The notes under the pieces were generated by a model. It did not search any database. It saw only the letters and a program-made list of their open reading frames with translations, and was not told the origin of the DNA. A stretch of 29,481 bases of DNA, from the NCBI GenBank assembly GCA_002305955.1, contig DBRH01000029.1, positions 43,971 through 73,451 of the forward strand, written 5' to 3'. The DNA comes from Kosmotogaceae bacterium UBA1373. GTDB lineage: Bacteria; Thermotogota; Thermotogae; Petrotogales; Kosmotogaceae. A program made the position numbers and the translations under genes. Positions 7,106-14,345 of this stretch are shown here, piece after piece. Every line of letters starts with the position of its first letter. Position 1 is the first letter of the stretch.

Positions 7106-8212
7106 TTATCCAAATTTGTCGAAGTAGATCCTGTTTTCGGGAATTTTGTGCTTTCCAAGTACCGTTATACAGGCGTTTATCATGCCAGGGCTTCCACAGA
7201 GATAGCCTTCCCGTTCTATCTCACCCTGTTCGGTCAGGTACCTGTCCACCACATCGGTTATGAGCCCGAACTCACCCTGCCAGTTATCCTCGGGCAAAGG
7301 GCTGGAGAGAGCCGGTATGAAATGGAAGTTCGGCACTTCTTTTTCGATCTCTCTCATCAAGTCAAGGTAGAAGAGATCCTTCTTGCTCCTGGCACCGAAA
7401 AAGTAGTATGCGTTTCTCTTTATACCCTTTTCTTTCATGTCCAGTATTATGGACTTGATCGGCGCCATCCCGGAACCACCGGCTATGAAAATGATGTCGG
7501 CATCGGTGTTCCTCAGAAAAAAGTCGCCAAAGGGCCCCAGAAGCCTGACCTCGTCCTTCTCCTTCAGATACTTGTGTACGTACGTCGTGACTATCCCGTT
7601 GGGCACCAGCCTTATCAGGAGCTCGACACCGTTCTTTATCGAAGGCTGCGACGACATGGAATAAGCCCTCATAGTACTCTCCTTGATCTCCCCGTAGGGC
7701 GGTACTATTAATTGGACGTACTGACCGGCTCTGAAGTTTATATCGTCATCGAAGCTGAAGAAGACCTCTTTTATATCGTGCGTCAGATCTTTTATCGTAG
7801 AGACCGTGGATGCGTACTCCCTTATGTTGAAAAGTCCCTCGGGGATCTCTATCGAAATGTCTCCCTTGACCTTCACCTGACAGGAGAGGCGTACGTTTTC
7901 ACTCTTCTCCTTGGTGGTGAGGTACGGTAGTTCCGTCGGGAGAATCGGACCGATATCCGAAAGAACCTTGACCTTGCAGAGGCCGCAACTGCCCTTCCCG
8001 CCACAGGCCGATGGGACGAAAATCTTCTCGCCGGCCAGGGTTGTCAACAGCGTACTGCCGCCCTTCACCGTGTAAGACTTAGAACCGTTCACCGTGAGTT
8101 TCACATCGCCGTAGTTGTTTAGCACGGCATCGGCGACCGAAATAATCGCCGCCAGGACGGCCGATATTCCGCCCAGTACGAGAGCCGTTATAAGTATTTG
8201 CAACTGCGCCAC
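7106..8212 (-). CDS. nqrF: NADH dehydrogenase subunit of an NQR-type sodium pump
   Basis: A 368-residue NqrF-type flavoprotein that would take electrons from NADH and pass them through FAD and a 2Fe-2S cluster to the membrane subunits. Residues 5-30 form one transmembrane helix. The ferredoxin domain has Cys70, Cys76, Cys79 and Cys111, the same numbering as I recall for Vibrio NqrF, which supports the GTG start at 8212. RAYS (182-185) is the FAD motif, GGSGMAPI lies in the NADH region, and CGSPGMI plus the terminal FDKFG complete the reductase domain. A TTG three codons later is an alternative start. It is about 40 residues shorter than usual NqrF, mostly between the ferredoxin domain and the FAD motif. 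The gene closes the run of pump subunits. Confidence 0.92.
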   Translation of the reverse strand: MAQLQILITALVLGGISAVLAAIISVADAVLNNYGDVKLTVNGSKSYTVKGGSTLLTTLAGEKIFVPSACGGKGSCGLCKVKVLSDIGPILPTELPYLTTKEKSENVRLSCQVKVKGDISIEIPEGLFNIREYASTVSTIKDLTHDIKEVFFSFDDDINFRAGQYVQLIVPPYGEIKESTMRAYSMSSQPSIKNGVELLIRLVPNGIVTTYVHKYLKEKDEVRLLGPFGDFFLRNTDADIIFIAGGSGMAPIKSIILDMKEKGIKRNAYYFFGARSKKDLFYLDLMREIEKEVPNFHFIPALSSPLPEDNWQGEFGLITDVVDRYLTEQGEIEREGYLCGSPGMINACITVLGKHKIPENRIYFDKFG

Positions 8213-8216
8213 CCCC

Positions 8217-8810
8217 TCACTGTACCGGTACCATGCCGGAGAATCCGAGGAAGGCGAGCGCCATTATGCCTATGATAATCATGGTCAGACCCGGTCCCAC
8301 GAGCTGTGGCGGGATATCCTTCTCGCGCAAGCGCATCCTCATAGTCGATAGCGCGACTATGGCCAGCCACCAGCCGGCACCCGAGCCGAAACCGAAGAAG
8401 AGCGACTGCATCAGGTTGTAATCGCGTATTATCATGAAGAGCACGCCGCCCAAAATCGCACAATTGACCGTGATCAGGGGAAGAAAGATCCCGAGATTCA
8501 TGTAGAGCGATGGAGAGAAGCGGTCGATCAACATCTCCAGAAACTGGACAAAGGCCGCGATCACTATAATGAAAACGATGTACCGCAGGTAAACCAGCTC
8601 CAGCGGCACCAGTATGTAGTAATATACCAGATAGTTGAGGACGGAGGTCAAAGTCAGAACGAAAGTGACGGCCATTCCCAGTCCGTTCGCCGTCTTGATA
8701 TCTTTCGAGACGGCGATGAAGGAACACATGCCGAGAAAGTTGCTCAGTACCATGTTGCTGGTCAGCGCGGCGGCCACCATTATGACAAAAGGATTGAGCG
8801 GAACACCCAT
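8217..8810 (-). CDS. nqrE: Membrane subunit NqrE/RnfA of the sodium pump
   Basis: A 197-residue polytopic membrane protein with six predicted helices, the usual size of NqrE/RnfA. Cys29 (FLGMCSFIAVS) and Cys117 (TVNCAILGG) are the inverted-repeat cysteines that, together with those of NqrD, hold the intramembrane iron-sulphur centre. The segment NPFVIMVAAALTSNMVLSNFLG is typical of the family. A GGGGGGAG ribosome site precedes the ATG. The gene ends 4 bases before the nqrF start and begins 15 bases after nqrD. I call it nqrE because the linked dehydrogenase is NqrF; by sequence alone RnfA is equally possible. Confidence 0.9.
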   Translation of the reverse strand: MGVPLNPFVIMVAAALTSNMVLSNFLGMCSFIAVSKDIKTANGLGMAVTFVLTLTSVLNYLVYYYILVPLELVYLRYIVFIIVIAAFVQFLEMLIDRFSPSLYMNLGIFLPLITVNCAILGGVLFMIIRDYNLMQSLFFGFGSGAGWWLAIVALSTMRMRLREKDIPPQLVGPGLTMIIIGIMALAFLGFSGMVPVQ

Positions 8811-8825
8811 CTACGACTCCCCCCT

Positions 8826-9425
8826 TCACTTCTTCTTAACCAGCGGCGTTCTGGCTATCCATATTATGGTGCCTATGATGAAGAACGCGCTGGGAGCGGT
8901 TATCATTATTACCCACGGTGTGAAACTCTCGGGAAGGACTCTCAGGCCGAAGATACTGCCAAAGCCCAAAAGCTCCCTGATAAAGGCGATCAGGAGAAGG
9001 ATCAGCGAGTAGCCGACTCCGGCCGAGACACCGTCTATGAAGGAGAGAACAGGCCCGTGGGACTGTGCGTAGGCCTCGGCTCTGCCCATTATTATACAGT
9101 TGGTTATTATGAGGCCGACGTAGGGGCCTAGCGCCTTGCTTATCGAGGGCAGGTAGGCCTTGAGCACTATATCGAGAATTATGACGTATGTGGCGATTAT
9201 CAGCACCTGTACAATCATGCGGACGTTCTTGGGTATATACTTTCGCAGGGCAGAGATCGTGAGTGAAGAGAAACCCGTCGCGAAGGTCAGACCGATGCCC
9301 ATGATCAGGGTGTTGGTCATGTTGTTCGTCACGGCCAGAGCCGAGCAAATTCCAAGGATCTGTACGATGACCGGGTTGTTTTTCCAGATGTTCGCCATGA
9401 ATGTCTCTTTTTTCGATTCAGCCAT
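8826..9425 (-). CDS. nqrD: Membrane subunit NqrD/RnfE of the sodium pump
   Basis: A 199-residue membrane protein homologous to NqrE and antiparallel to it in the known complex. Cys27 (ILGICSALAVTNN) and Cys110 (IITNCIIMGRAEAYA) are the conserved ligands of the intramembrane iron-sulphur centre. NNPVIVQILG at the N-terminus and IRELLGFGSIFG near residue 148 are further family landmarks. About six helices are evident. The ATG at 9425 lies next to the nqrC stop at 9427 and has GGTGGTG upstream. A second Met at codon 10 is a possible shorter start. Confidence 0.9.
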   Translation of the reverse strand: MAESKKETFMANIWKNNPVIVQILGICSALAVTNNMTNTLIMGIGLTFATGFSSLTISALRKYIPKNVRMIVQVLIIATYVIILDIVLKAYLPSISKALGPYVGLIITNCIIMGRAEAYAQSHGPVLSFIDGVSAGVGYSLILLLIAFIRELLGFGSIFGLRVLPESFTPWVIMITAPSAFFIIGTIIWIARTPLVKKK

Positions 9426-9426
9426 C

Positions 9427-10047
9427 TCAGTTCACCACCTTCAAGACCTTTGGAAAGACTTCGTTCATTGCCTTGTCAATCAGTTTCTGGATAGCTTCGG
9501 AAGTTCTCGTGGCTCCGGTTATGGCATCGACCTTCGAATCCTCGCTGGAAGAGGTGTTCTGTCCCGAGACCACCGCAATTCTGCCGGAAGGGCCGGCCGA
9601 GATTCTTTCATCCCTGAACTGTTGCTGGAAGGCCTTCTCGTCTATCCTGCCGCCGAGACCGGGAGTTTCGGAGTGTTGCACAAAGTCGATTCCCACCAGC
9701 CTCGTCCCGTCGGTGTTGACCGCTATCAGGCCGGTAATCGTTCCCCACAGACCGGGACTCTGAACGGTGAAGGCGTAGACAGACTCTCCTTCAACCTGCG
9801 CCCGGTAAACATCTACCTCGCCGTGAAGCTCGACGATCTTCTCTCCGTAGAGCTCCTGTATCTCTTTACTTGAAAGCTTGTCGTCTTTCTGGACAAACCC
9901 GAAGACGTATAGCAGGGATTTCTGGAAGTCCAGCTTCTCGTTGACCTCGATCGTGCCGCTCGCCAGCGCGTTTATACTGGCCAGGACCAGCGTGAAGACG
10001 AGTGTGAGAGCAAAGGCAAAAAACACCGAATACAGTTTGTCTTTCAT
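9427..10047 (-). CDS. nqrC: FMN-binding subunit NqrC/RnfG of the sodium pump
   Basis: A 206-residue subunit with one N-terminal transmembrane helix (about 8-27) and an extracytoplasmic FMN-binding domain. The covalent flavin site is VDAITGAT, with Thr180 as the residue modified by the flavin transferase ApbE in this family. SPGLWGTITG (97-106) and HSETPGLGG (125-133) are conserved NqrC motifs. The start is the ATG at 10047, which overlaps the nqrB stop (ATGA) and is preceded by GGAAGGTG; an upstream extension in the same frame only mirrors nqrB. No apbE gene is seen in the window, so the transferase must be encoded elsewhere. Confidence 0.92.
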   Translation of the reverse strand: MKDKLYSVFFAFALTLVFTLVLASINALASGTIEVNEKLDFQKSLLYVFGFVQKDDKLSSKEIQELYGEKIVELHGEVDVYRAQVEGESVYAFTVQSPGLWGTITGLIAVNTDGTRLVGIDFVQHSETPGLGGRIDEKAFQQQFRDERISAGPSGRIAVVSGQNTSSSEDSKVDAITGATRTSEAIQKLIDKAMNEVFPKVLKVVN

Positions 10048-10970
10048 GATTTTTTCACCTTCCCCGGAGTGTTGAGATAGTCGATGAGAGAGGCAAAGGT
10101 ATTGGCGATGAGCAAGGCGAACATGAATCCGGCACCAAAGAGCGAGAAGGTGCCTATAACGACCGAGAGCGCCCCTATCAACCCTCCGTATATCCACTTC
10201 GAACGTTCCTTCTTGGGAGCGCTTATGGGATCGGTGGCCATGAAGACCGCCCCGAAGAGGATGCTGCCCCCGAATATCCACGCCAGAGGATTGAGGCGGG
10301 TCGGATCGAAGAGAAAGATTATTCCCGACATGACAAAAGCCGAGACGAGAGTAGAGAGTATTATCTTCCACGAGGCAGTTTTGGTTATTATGAGATAAAC
10401 CGCCGCCGCTATGATAAGCCACTTGGCGGTTTCGCCGGATGTTCCCGATACGTTTCCGAAGAACATCTTCCACATAGATATATCGCCCCCGCCCCTTATA
10501 ACGTTCACCGGTGTTGCCATGGTGACTATGTCCGAGGCGATCCAGCGACCGAATCCCTGGCCCCACGTACTGACGGCCGGAGTCCAGCTCTGCTGAACGG
10601 CAGCCGGGAAGCTAACATAGACGAAGGCCCTGCCGACCATGGCGGGGTTGTACAGGTTTTTCGCAAAGCCGCCGAAGGCCATCTTCGCAAAAACGACACC
10701 GAAGGAACTTGACACGATAACTATCCAGAAGGGGACGGCCGGCGGAAGAATGAGCCCGACCAGAAGACCTGTAACGATGACTGCCTCGCTGACTGGTTTT
10801 CCCTTCTTTCTTTCGAAAAGCCATTCGATGAATACCGCCATAAAAGTTGAGAGAAAGGTTTTTATGAGGACGACCCAGCCAAAGTTCCCGATTGCGAAGA
10901 TCAGGATGGGAATCAGCGAGTAGATAACCTTTCGCATCATGGGTTGCTTTTGGAAAAACTTCTTCTGCAT
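10044..10970 (-). CDS. nqrB: Membrane subunit NqrB/RnfD of the sodium pump
   Basis: A 308-residue polytopic membrane subunit. Family motifs include KNLYNPAMVGRAFVYVSFP (about 104-122) and the C-terminal GAVFMATDPISAP. The covalent FMN position reads DIVTMAT, with Thr153 as the expected attachment residue. The usual S/T-G-A-T is here T-M-A-T, with Met in the Gly place. It is shorter than classic NqrB (about 410) and closer to RnfD in length. I chose the ATG at 10970 because GGAGGTG ends 6 bases before it; the GTG at 10979 is part of that ribosome site. It is the first gene of the pump operon; no nqrA or rnfB/rnfC precedes it, and a divergent gene begins 72 bases away. Confidence 0.88.
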   Translation of the reverse strand: MQKKFFQKQPMMRKVIYSLIPILIFAIGNFGWVVLIKTFLSTFMAVFIEWLFERKKGKPVSEAVIVTGLLVGLILPPAVPFWIVIVSSSFGVVFAKMAFGGFAKNLYNPAMVGRAFVYVSFPAAVQQSWTPAVSTWGQGFGRWIASDIVTMATPVNVIRGGGDISMWKMFFGNVSGTSGETAKWLIIAAAVYLIITKTASWKIILSTLVSAFVMSGIIFLFDPTRLNPLAWIFGGSILFGAVFMATDPISAPKKERSKWIYGGLIGALSVVIGTFSLFGAGFMFALLIANTFASLIDYLNTPGKVKKS

Positions 10971-10994
10971 CCTTGGCACCTCCGAAAGCTATGC

Positions 10995-11024
10995 TTGACT
11001 ATAATTATGGTCATACTGTATAAT
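10995..11024 (+). promoter_or_regulatory. Near-consensus SigA-type promoter for the antitoxin-ABC ATPase operon
   Basis: TTGACT (10995-11000) and TATAAT (11019-11024) are separated by 18 bases and lie 18 bases before the TTG start of the antitoxin-like gene. The -10 element matches the consensus fully and the -35 matches at five of six bases. The region lies between divergent operons, so it may also influence the nqr operon, for which I see only poor promoter matches. Confidence 0.75.
10996..11013. promoter_or_regulatory. Palindromic operator candidate overlapping the promoter
   Basis: TGACTATAATTATGGTCA is an 18-bp inverted repeat in which eight of nine base pairs match; the single mismatch is a T opposite G. 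It covers most of the -35 box and the spacer of the promoter. A second small palindrome, ATACTGTAT (11013-11021), abuts it and runs into the -10 box. Phd/YefM antitoxins repress their own promoters by binding such repeats, so autoregulation by the first gene is a reasonable inference. Confidence 0.5.
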
Positions 11025-11042
11025 CGTAACGAGGTGGTTCAT

Positions 11043-11300
11043 TTGTCCAGATTGCACGAACTCTCTTTTTATTCGCTGGCAGAAGCAAAAGCACATTTTT
11101 CCAGAGTCGTTGATGATTGCGAGAAAGCCGATATAATTATAACAAAAAACGGAGTCCCCAAGGCAGTTCTTATGGACTATGGAAAGTACGTGCTGCTGAA
11201 CAAGTTTCTGGAAAGGGTCCATGACCTGTATCTTATGGATGCCGGCGATGAAGCTATGAACGTTGAGATAAGGGATTTGATTGTAGAAGTTGACGATTAA
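11043..11300 (+). CDS. Orphan Phd/YefM-family antitoxin-like DNA-binding protein
   Basis: An 85-residue protein. The TTG start at 11043 is preceded by GAGGTGG at a 5-base spacing; longer frames reach back into the promoter. The N-terminal half follows the Phd/YefM fold: F-Y-S-L-A-E-A-K-A-H-F, then V-V-D-D-C-E-K-A-D-I-I-I-T-K-N-G-V-P-K-A-V-L-M-D-Y, equivalent to the family's ITKNGKPVAVL strand. The C-terminal part (about 48-85) is acidic and would be the toxin-binding tail. No RelE, YoeB, Doc or PIN-type toxin gene is adjacent. Instead an ABC sugar-transport ATPase starts 15 bases downstream, which suggests it has become a plain transcription regulator of that operon. It could also partner a toxin encoded elsewhere. 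Confidence 0.75.
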   Translation: MSRLHELSFYSLAEAKAHFSRVVDDCEKADIIITKNGVPKAVLMDYGKYVLLNKFLERVHDLYLMDAGDEAMNVEIRDLIVEVDD

Positions 11301-11315
11301 TAATGGAGGTGAACT

Positions 11316-12452
11316 ATGGCAGAAGTCATCCTTGAGAAAGTGGGAAAGACTTATCCGAACGGTTTCAAGGCCGTTATCGATGCGAATCTGAAAGTTGACG
11401 ACAAAGAATTCGTGGTTCTGCTCGGTCCTTCGGGGTGTGGGAAGACCACCACTCTCAGAATGATAGCCGGTCTGGAGGAAATCACGGAGGGAACCATCAA
11501 AATCGGTGGAAAAGTCGTAAACGACGTGGAACCAAAAGACAGAGACATAGCTATGGTCTTCCAGAACTACGCTCTTTATCCCCACATGACGGTTTACGAA
11601 AACATGGCCTTCGGTTTGAAACTGAGAAAGACCCCAAAACCCGAGATCGAGCAGAGGGTGAAGGAAGCGGCCAGAATCCTGGGTATAGAGCAGCTTCTCG
11701 ACAGAAAGCCCAAGCAACTCTCCGGTGGTCAGAGACAGAGGGTCGCCGTCGGTAGAGCCATAGTCAGAAATCCGAAAGTCTTCCTCTTCGACGAACCGCT
11801 TTCCAACCTCGACGCCAAGCTTAGAGTCCAGATGAGAGCCGAGTTGAAGAGACTTCACCAGAATCTTCAGGCAACGATCATTTACGTTACCCACGACCAG
11901 GTAGAGGCCATGACGATGGCCGACAAGATCGTCATAATGAAGGACGGCATAATTCAGCAGATCGGCGATCCGTATTCGGTCTATTTCGAGCCGAGAAACA
12001 AGTTCGTCGCTGGCTTCATCGGTACCCCGGCCATGAACTTCATCAGCGCGAAGCTGGTCTCCGAAGGTGGAAAGACCTGGGTTGTAAAAGAGGATATGAA
12101 GGTGCTCGTGCCGACCGACAAGGCGGCGATCTTGAAGGATCTGGTCGGCAAGAACATAACCTTCGGCATCAGGCCCGAGGATATCTACGACAAGATGTAC
12201 GCGGTTGCCCCGAAGGAAGAATTCACAGTCAAGGGAAGCGTCGACGTCGTCGAGCCACTGGGAAGCGAAACGCTGATACACGCCAATATCCATGGGGACG
12301 ACATTGTGGCCAAGGTCGATCCCAAGAGCAGGGCCGCGGCCGGACAGGTGATCGATCTCGTATTCGACATGACCATGCTCCACGTCTTCGATCCCGAGAC
12401 CGAGGAGAACGTACTGGCCGGAACGCACGAAAACGCACAACCGAAAATGTAA
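11316..12452 (+). CDS. msmX: Sugar ABC transporter ATPase, MsmX/UgpC/MalK type
   Basis: A 378-residue cytoplasmic ATPase that powers carbohydrate importers of the CUT1 class. Walker A is GPSGCGKT (37-44), the Q-loop is VFQNYALYPHMTV, the signature LSGGQRQRVAVGRA is near residue 135, Walker B is VFLFDEPLSNLDAK near 157, and the switch His is in YVTHDQ. The C-terminal third is the regulatory TOBE domain, with GIRPEDIYD near 288. Single ATPases of this group often serve several permease pairs. The MalF/MalG-like permeases at 21208-22551 and 18787-21198 lack their own ATPase and are likely clients, by inference. GGAGGTG precedes the ATG. Transcription ends at the terminator 16 bases after the stop. 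Confidence 0.93.
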   Translation: MAEVILEKVGKTYPNGFKAVIDANLKVDDKEFVVLLGPSGCGKTTTLRMIAGLEEITEGTIKIGGKVVNDVEPKDRDIAMVFQNYALYPHMTVYENMAFGLKLRKTPKPEIEQRVKEAARILGIEQLLDRKPKQLSGGQRQRVAVGRAIVRNPKVFLFDEPLSNLDAKLRVQMRAELKRLHQNLQATIIYVTHDQVEAMTMADKIVIMKDGIIQQIGDPYSVYFEPRNKFVAGFIGTPAMNFISAKLVSEGGKTWVVKEDMKVLVPTDKAAILKDLVGKNITFGIRPEDIYDKMYAVAPKEEFTVKGSVDVVEPLGSETLIHANIHGDDIVAKVDPKSRAAAGQVIDLVFDMTMLHVFDPETEENVLAGTHENAQPKM

Positions 12453-12467
12453 AGGAGTTTCACACAT

Positions 12468-12497
12468 AAAAAAAGGTGGCTCGCGCCACCTTTTTTT
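12468..12497. terminator. Strong bidirectional intrinsic terminator
   Basis: Seven A, then GGTGGC (12475-12480), a TCGC loop, GCCACC (12485-12490), then seven T. The perfect 6-bp GC-rich stem, extended by A-T pairs, has a T tract on either strand. It therefore ends both the ABC ATPase operon (plus) and the super-operon finishing with rpsT (minus), whose genes converge on it. Confidence 0.93.
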
Positions 12498-12506
12498 CTT
12501 CCCGGA

Positions 12507-12785
12507 TTACTGCTTGGCTTGCACGTAAGACTTGACCGTTGCGGTCAGTCTGGCCTTCTTGCGTGAAGCTGTATTTTTGTGGATCGTTCCCACTTTCGCA
12601 GCCTTATCGAGGGTGGAATATACTTCACTCAACATCGAGGCGACCGAGGAAGCATCCTCGCCCTGCTCGATGGCTTTGTAAAGCTTCTTAGAGGCGTTTC
12701 TGAACTTGGTTTTGACAGCCTTGTTGATCATGGTCTTCTTGGCCGTCTGTCTCACTCTCTTCTTTGCTGAAGCATTGTTAGGCAC
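12507..12785 (-). CDS. rpsT: 30S ribosomal protein S20
   Basis: A 92-residue very basic helical protein with the S20 pattern: the N-terminal PNNASAKKRVRQ, then K-T-K-F-R-N-A-S-K-K-L near residue 24-34, and the C-terminal GTIHKNTASRKKARLTA. S20 binds the 5' domain of 16S rRNA early in small-subunit assembly. The start is GTG at 12785, with AAAGGAGGAG upstream; non-ATG starts are common for this gene because S20 limits its own synthesis, which fits. It is the last gene of the minus-strand run and ends 10 bases before the terminator. A separate promoter in the 43-base gap to metK is not obvious. Confidence 0.96.
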   Translation of the reverse strand: MPNNASAKKRVRQTAKKTMINKAVKTKFRNASKKLYKAIEQGEDASSVASMLSEVYSTLDKAAKVGTIHKNTASRKKARLTATVKSYVQAKQ

Positions 12786-12828
12786 TTAGCACTTCTCCTC
12801 CTTTCGGGATTTACAGATTATTTTATCA

Positions 12829-14010
12829 TTAACCCAAGGCTTTCTTCAATTGCTCGATCATATCGACTTTTTCCCAGGGTAGATCTATATCGGTTCTTCC
12901 AAAGTGGCCGTAAGCGGCCGTCTTTCTGTATATCGGCCTTCTGAGATCGAGTTTGTCTATGATGGCGCCGGGCCGGAAATCGAAGGTCTTCAGAACGGCC
13001 TTTCTCAATTTCTCGAGATCGACTTTCTCCGTCCCGTGGGTGTCGATCATGAAGGAAACCGGCCGGGCAACACCTATGGCGTAAGCCAGTTGCAGAGTGA
13101 CCTTCTCGGCCAGTCCGGCGGCTACAATGTTCTTGGCGGCGTACCTGGCCATGTAGTGGGCCGATCTATCGACCTTGGTCGGGTCCTTTCCGCTGAAGGC
13201 ACCTCCGCCGTGCGGGATCCATCCGCCGTATGTATCGACTATGATCTTTCTTCCGGTGAGACCGGTGTCGGCCGCCGGACCGCCCCTGACGAAGCGACCG
13301 GTGGGATTGACGAAGATCTCCACTCCTTCCAGAAGCAGCTCGTCGTCTATCACAGGCGAAATAACATTCTCCACAACCAGACTTTCGATCTCTTCTCTGG
13401 TCAGATCGGGGTCGTGCTGGGTAGCGACCACAACGGTGGTGACGCCTACAGGCCGGCCGTCGGAGTACTTCACGGTTACCTGCGTCTTTCCGTCGGGCCT
13501 TAAGCCCTTCACTATTCCCTCTTTTCTCACATGGGCCAGCCTGAGGGCGAGCCTGTGAGCCATTACGATCGGAAGAGGCATCATCTCGGGAGTTTCATCG
13601 GTGGCGTAACCGAACATCATCCCCTGATCGCCGGCTCCTATGGTATCGTATCTATCTGAATCGTCTCTTTTGGCTTCGAGCGATTTATTCACTCCAAGAG
13701 CTATATCGGGCGACTGCTCGTCTATGCTGGTGAGAACGGCGCAGGTCTCGCCGTCGAAACCGAACTTCGCCCTGTTGTAGCCGATCTCCAGAATCGTATC
13801 CCTTACTACCCTGGGAATATCCACGTACGCTTTGGTGCTGACTTCCCCGGCCACCACGGCTACTCCCGTCGCCAGAAGCGTCTCCACGGCCACCCTGGAA
13901 TTTTCGTCCTGCGTCAGCATCGCGTCGAGTATCGCATCGGATATCTGATCGGCCATTTTGTCGGGATGACCTTCCGTGACGCTTTCACTGGTGAACAACC
14001 AAGTTTTCAT
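12829..14010 (-). CDS. metK: S-adenosylmethionine synthetase
   Basis: A 393-residue MetK of normal length that makes S-adenosylmethionine from methionine and ATP. Conserved pieces are SESVTEGHPDKMADQISDA at residues 8-26, GAGDQGMMFGYATDET near 119 and the phosphate loop GGGAFSGKDPTKVDRS near 258, all intact. A riboswitch is not possible in the 24-base gap to the upstream gene. It supplies the methyl donor for enzymes such as the methyltransferase, and probably the radical SAM protein, in this window. It is the second-last gene of the super-operon. Confidence 0.97.
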   Translation of the reverse strand: MKTWLFTSESVTEGHPDKMADQISDAILDAMLTQDENSRVAVETLLATGVAVVAGEVSTKAYVDIPRVVRDTILEIGYNRAKFGFDGETCAVLTSIDEQSPDIALGVNKSLEAKRDDSDRYDTIGAGDQGMMFGYATDETPEMMPLPIVMAHRLALRLAHVRKEGIVKGLRPDGKTQVTVKYSDGRPVGVTTVVVATQHDPDLTREEIESLVVENVISPVIDDELLLEGVEIFVNPTGRFVRGGPAADTGLTGRKIIVDTYGGWIPHGGGAFSGKDPTKVDRSAHYMARYAAKNIVAAGLAEKVTLQLAYAIGVARPVSFMIDTHGTEKVDLEKLRKAVLKTFDFRPGAIIDKLDLRRPIYRKTAAYGHFGRTDIDLPWEKVDMIEQLKKALG

Positions 14011-14034
14011 CTAATTGCCTCCTTATAGCTGAAT

Positions 14035-14340
14035 CTATTCTTCGTACTCCTCTTTAGAAAGGAATTTACCACCAATTATATCAAAGGAGAGAGGCTTGAA
14101 GGCTCTGTTAAAGTCGGCGTAAATCTGGATCTTGTTCTGGCAATTGCCCCCAATGAACTCTTTGTCCAGTCTGTAAGCGCCCTTTCCCTTTCCGTAATTC
14201 ACACTTATGTCATAGTATTTTCGTAAATGACTCCTGAATTTCTCTCCGCATTTTCCACACTGAAAATGCACCACCACCGTGCTGCCGCTGTCGTAGAAGG
14301 GGTTCTTCGAAACATCTCTCTCTTTCTTTTTGAAAAACAT
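14035..14340 (-). CDS. Small Cys-containing protein of unknown function
   Basis: A 101-residue protein that I do not recognise. It has a CGKC pair near residues 28-31 followed by a third Cys (GGNCQNK) near residue 66. This hints at a metal or redox site but is not a complete four-cysteine zinc ribbon. The N-terminus is highly basic (FFKKKERDVSK), and the middle (YYDISVNYGKGKGAYRLDKEF) is rich in Tyr and Lys. No signal peptide or membrane segment is present. The ATG lies 5 bases after the stop of the M23-like gene, with GAGGAGGTAG just upstream, so it is a genuine translated gene of the operon. Confidence 0.7.
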   Translation of the reverse strand: MFFKKKERDVSKNPFYDSGSTVVVHFQCGKCGEKFRSHLRKYYDISVNYGKGKGAYRLDKEFIGGNCQNKIQIYADFNRAFKPLSFDIIGGKFLSKEEYEE

Positions 14341-14345
14341 TTCAA

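Noticed and set aside
10048..10566. N-terminal extension of the NqrC frame into nqrB
   Set aside because: The sequence there is out-of-frame nqrB; ATG 10047 with ATGA overlap and GGAAGGTG gives the normal NqrC start and length.
10989..12467. A 492-codon open frame on the minus strand opposite the ABC ATPase gene
   Set aside because: It mirrors the codons of a clear MsmX/UgpC ATPase gene, crosses the promoter and antitoxin gene, has no recognisable domain and no ribosome site.
14011..14034. SAM riboswitch upstream of metK
   Set aside because: The gap to the preceding gene is only 24 bases and contains just a ribosome site, too short for any SAM-sensing RNA.
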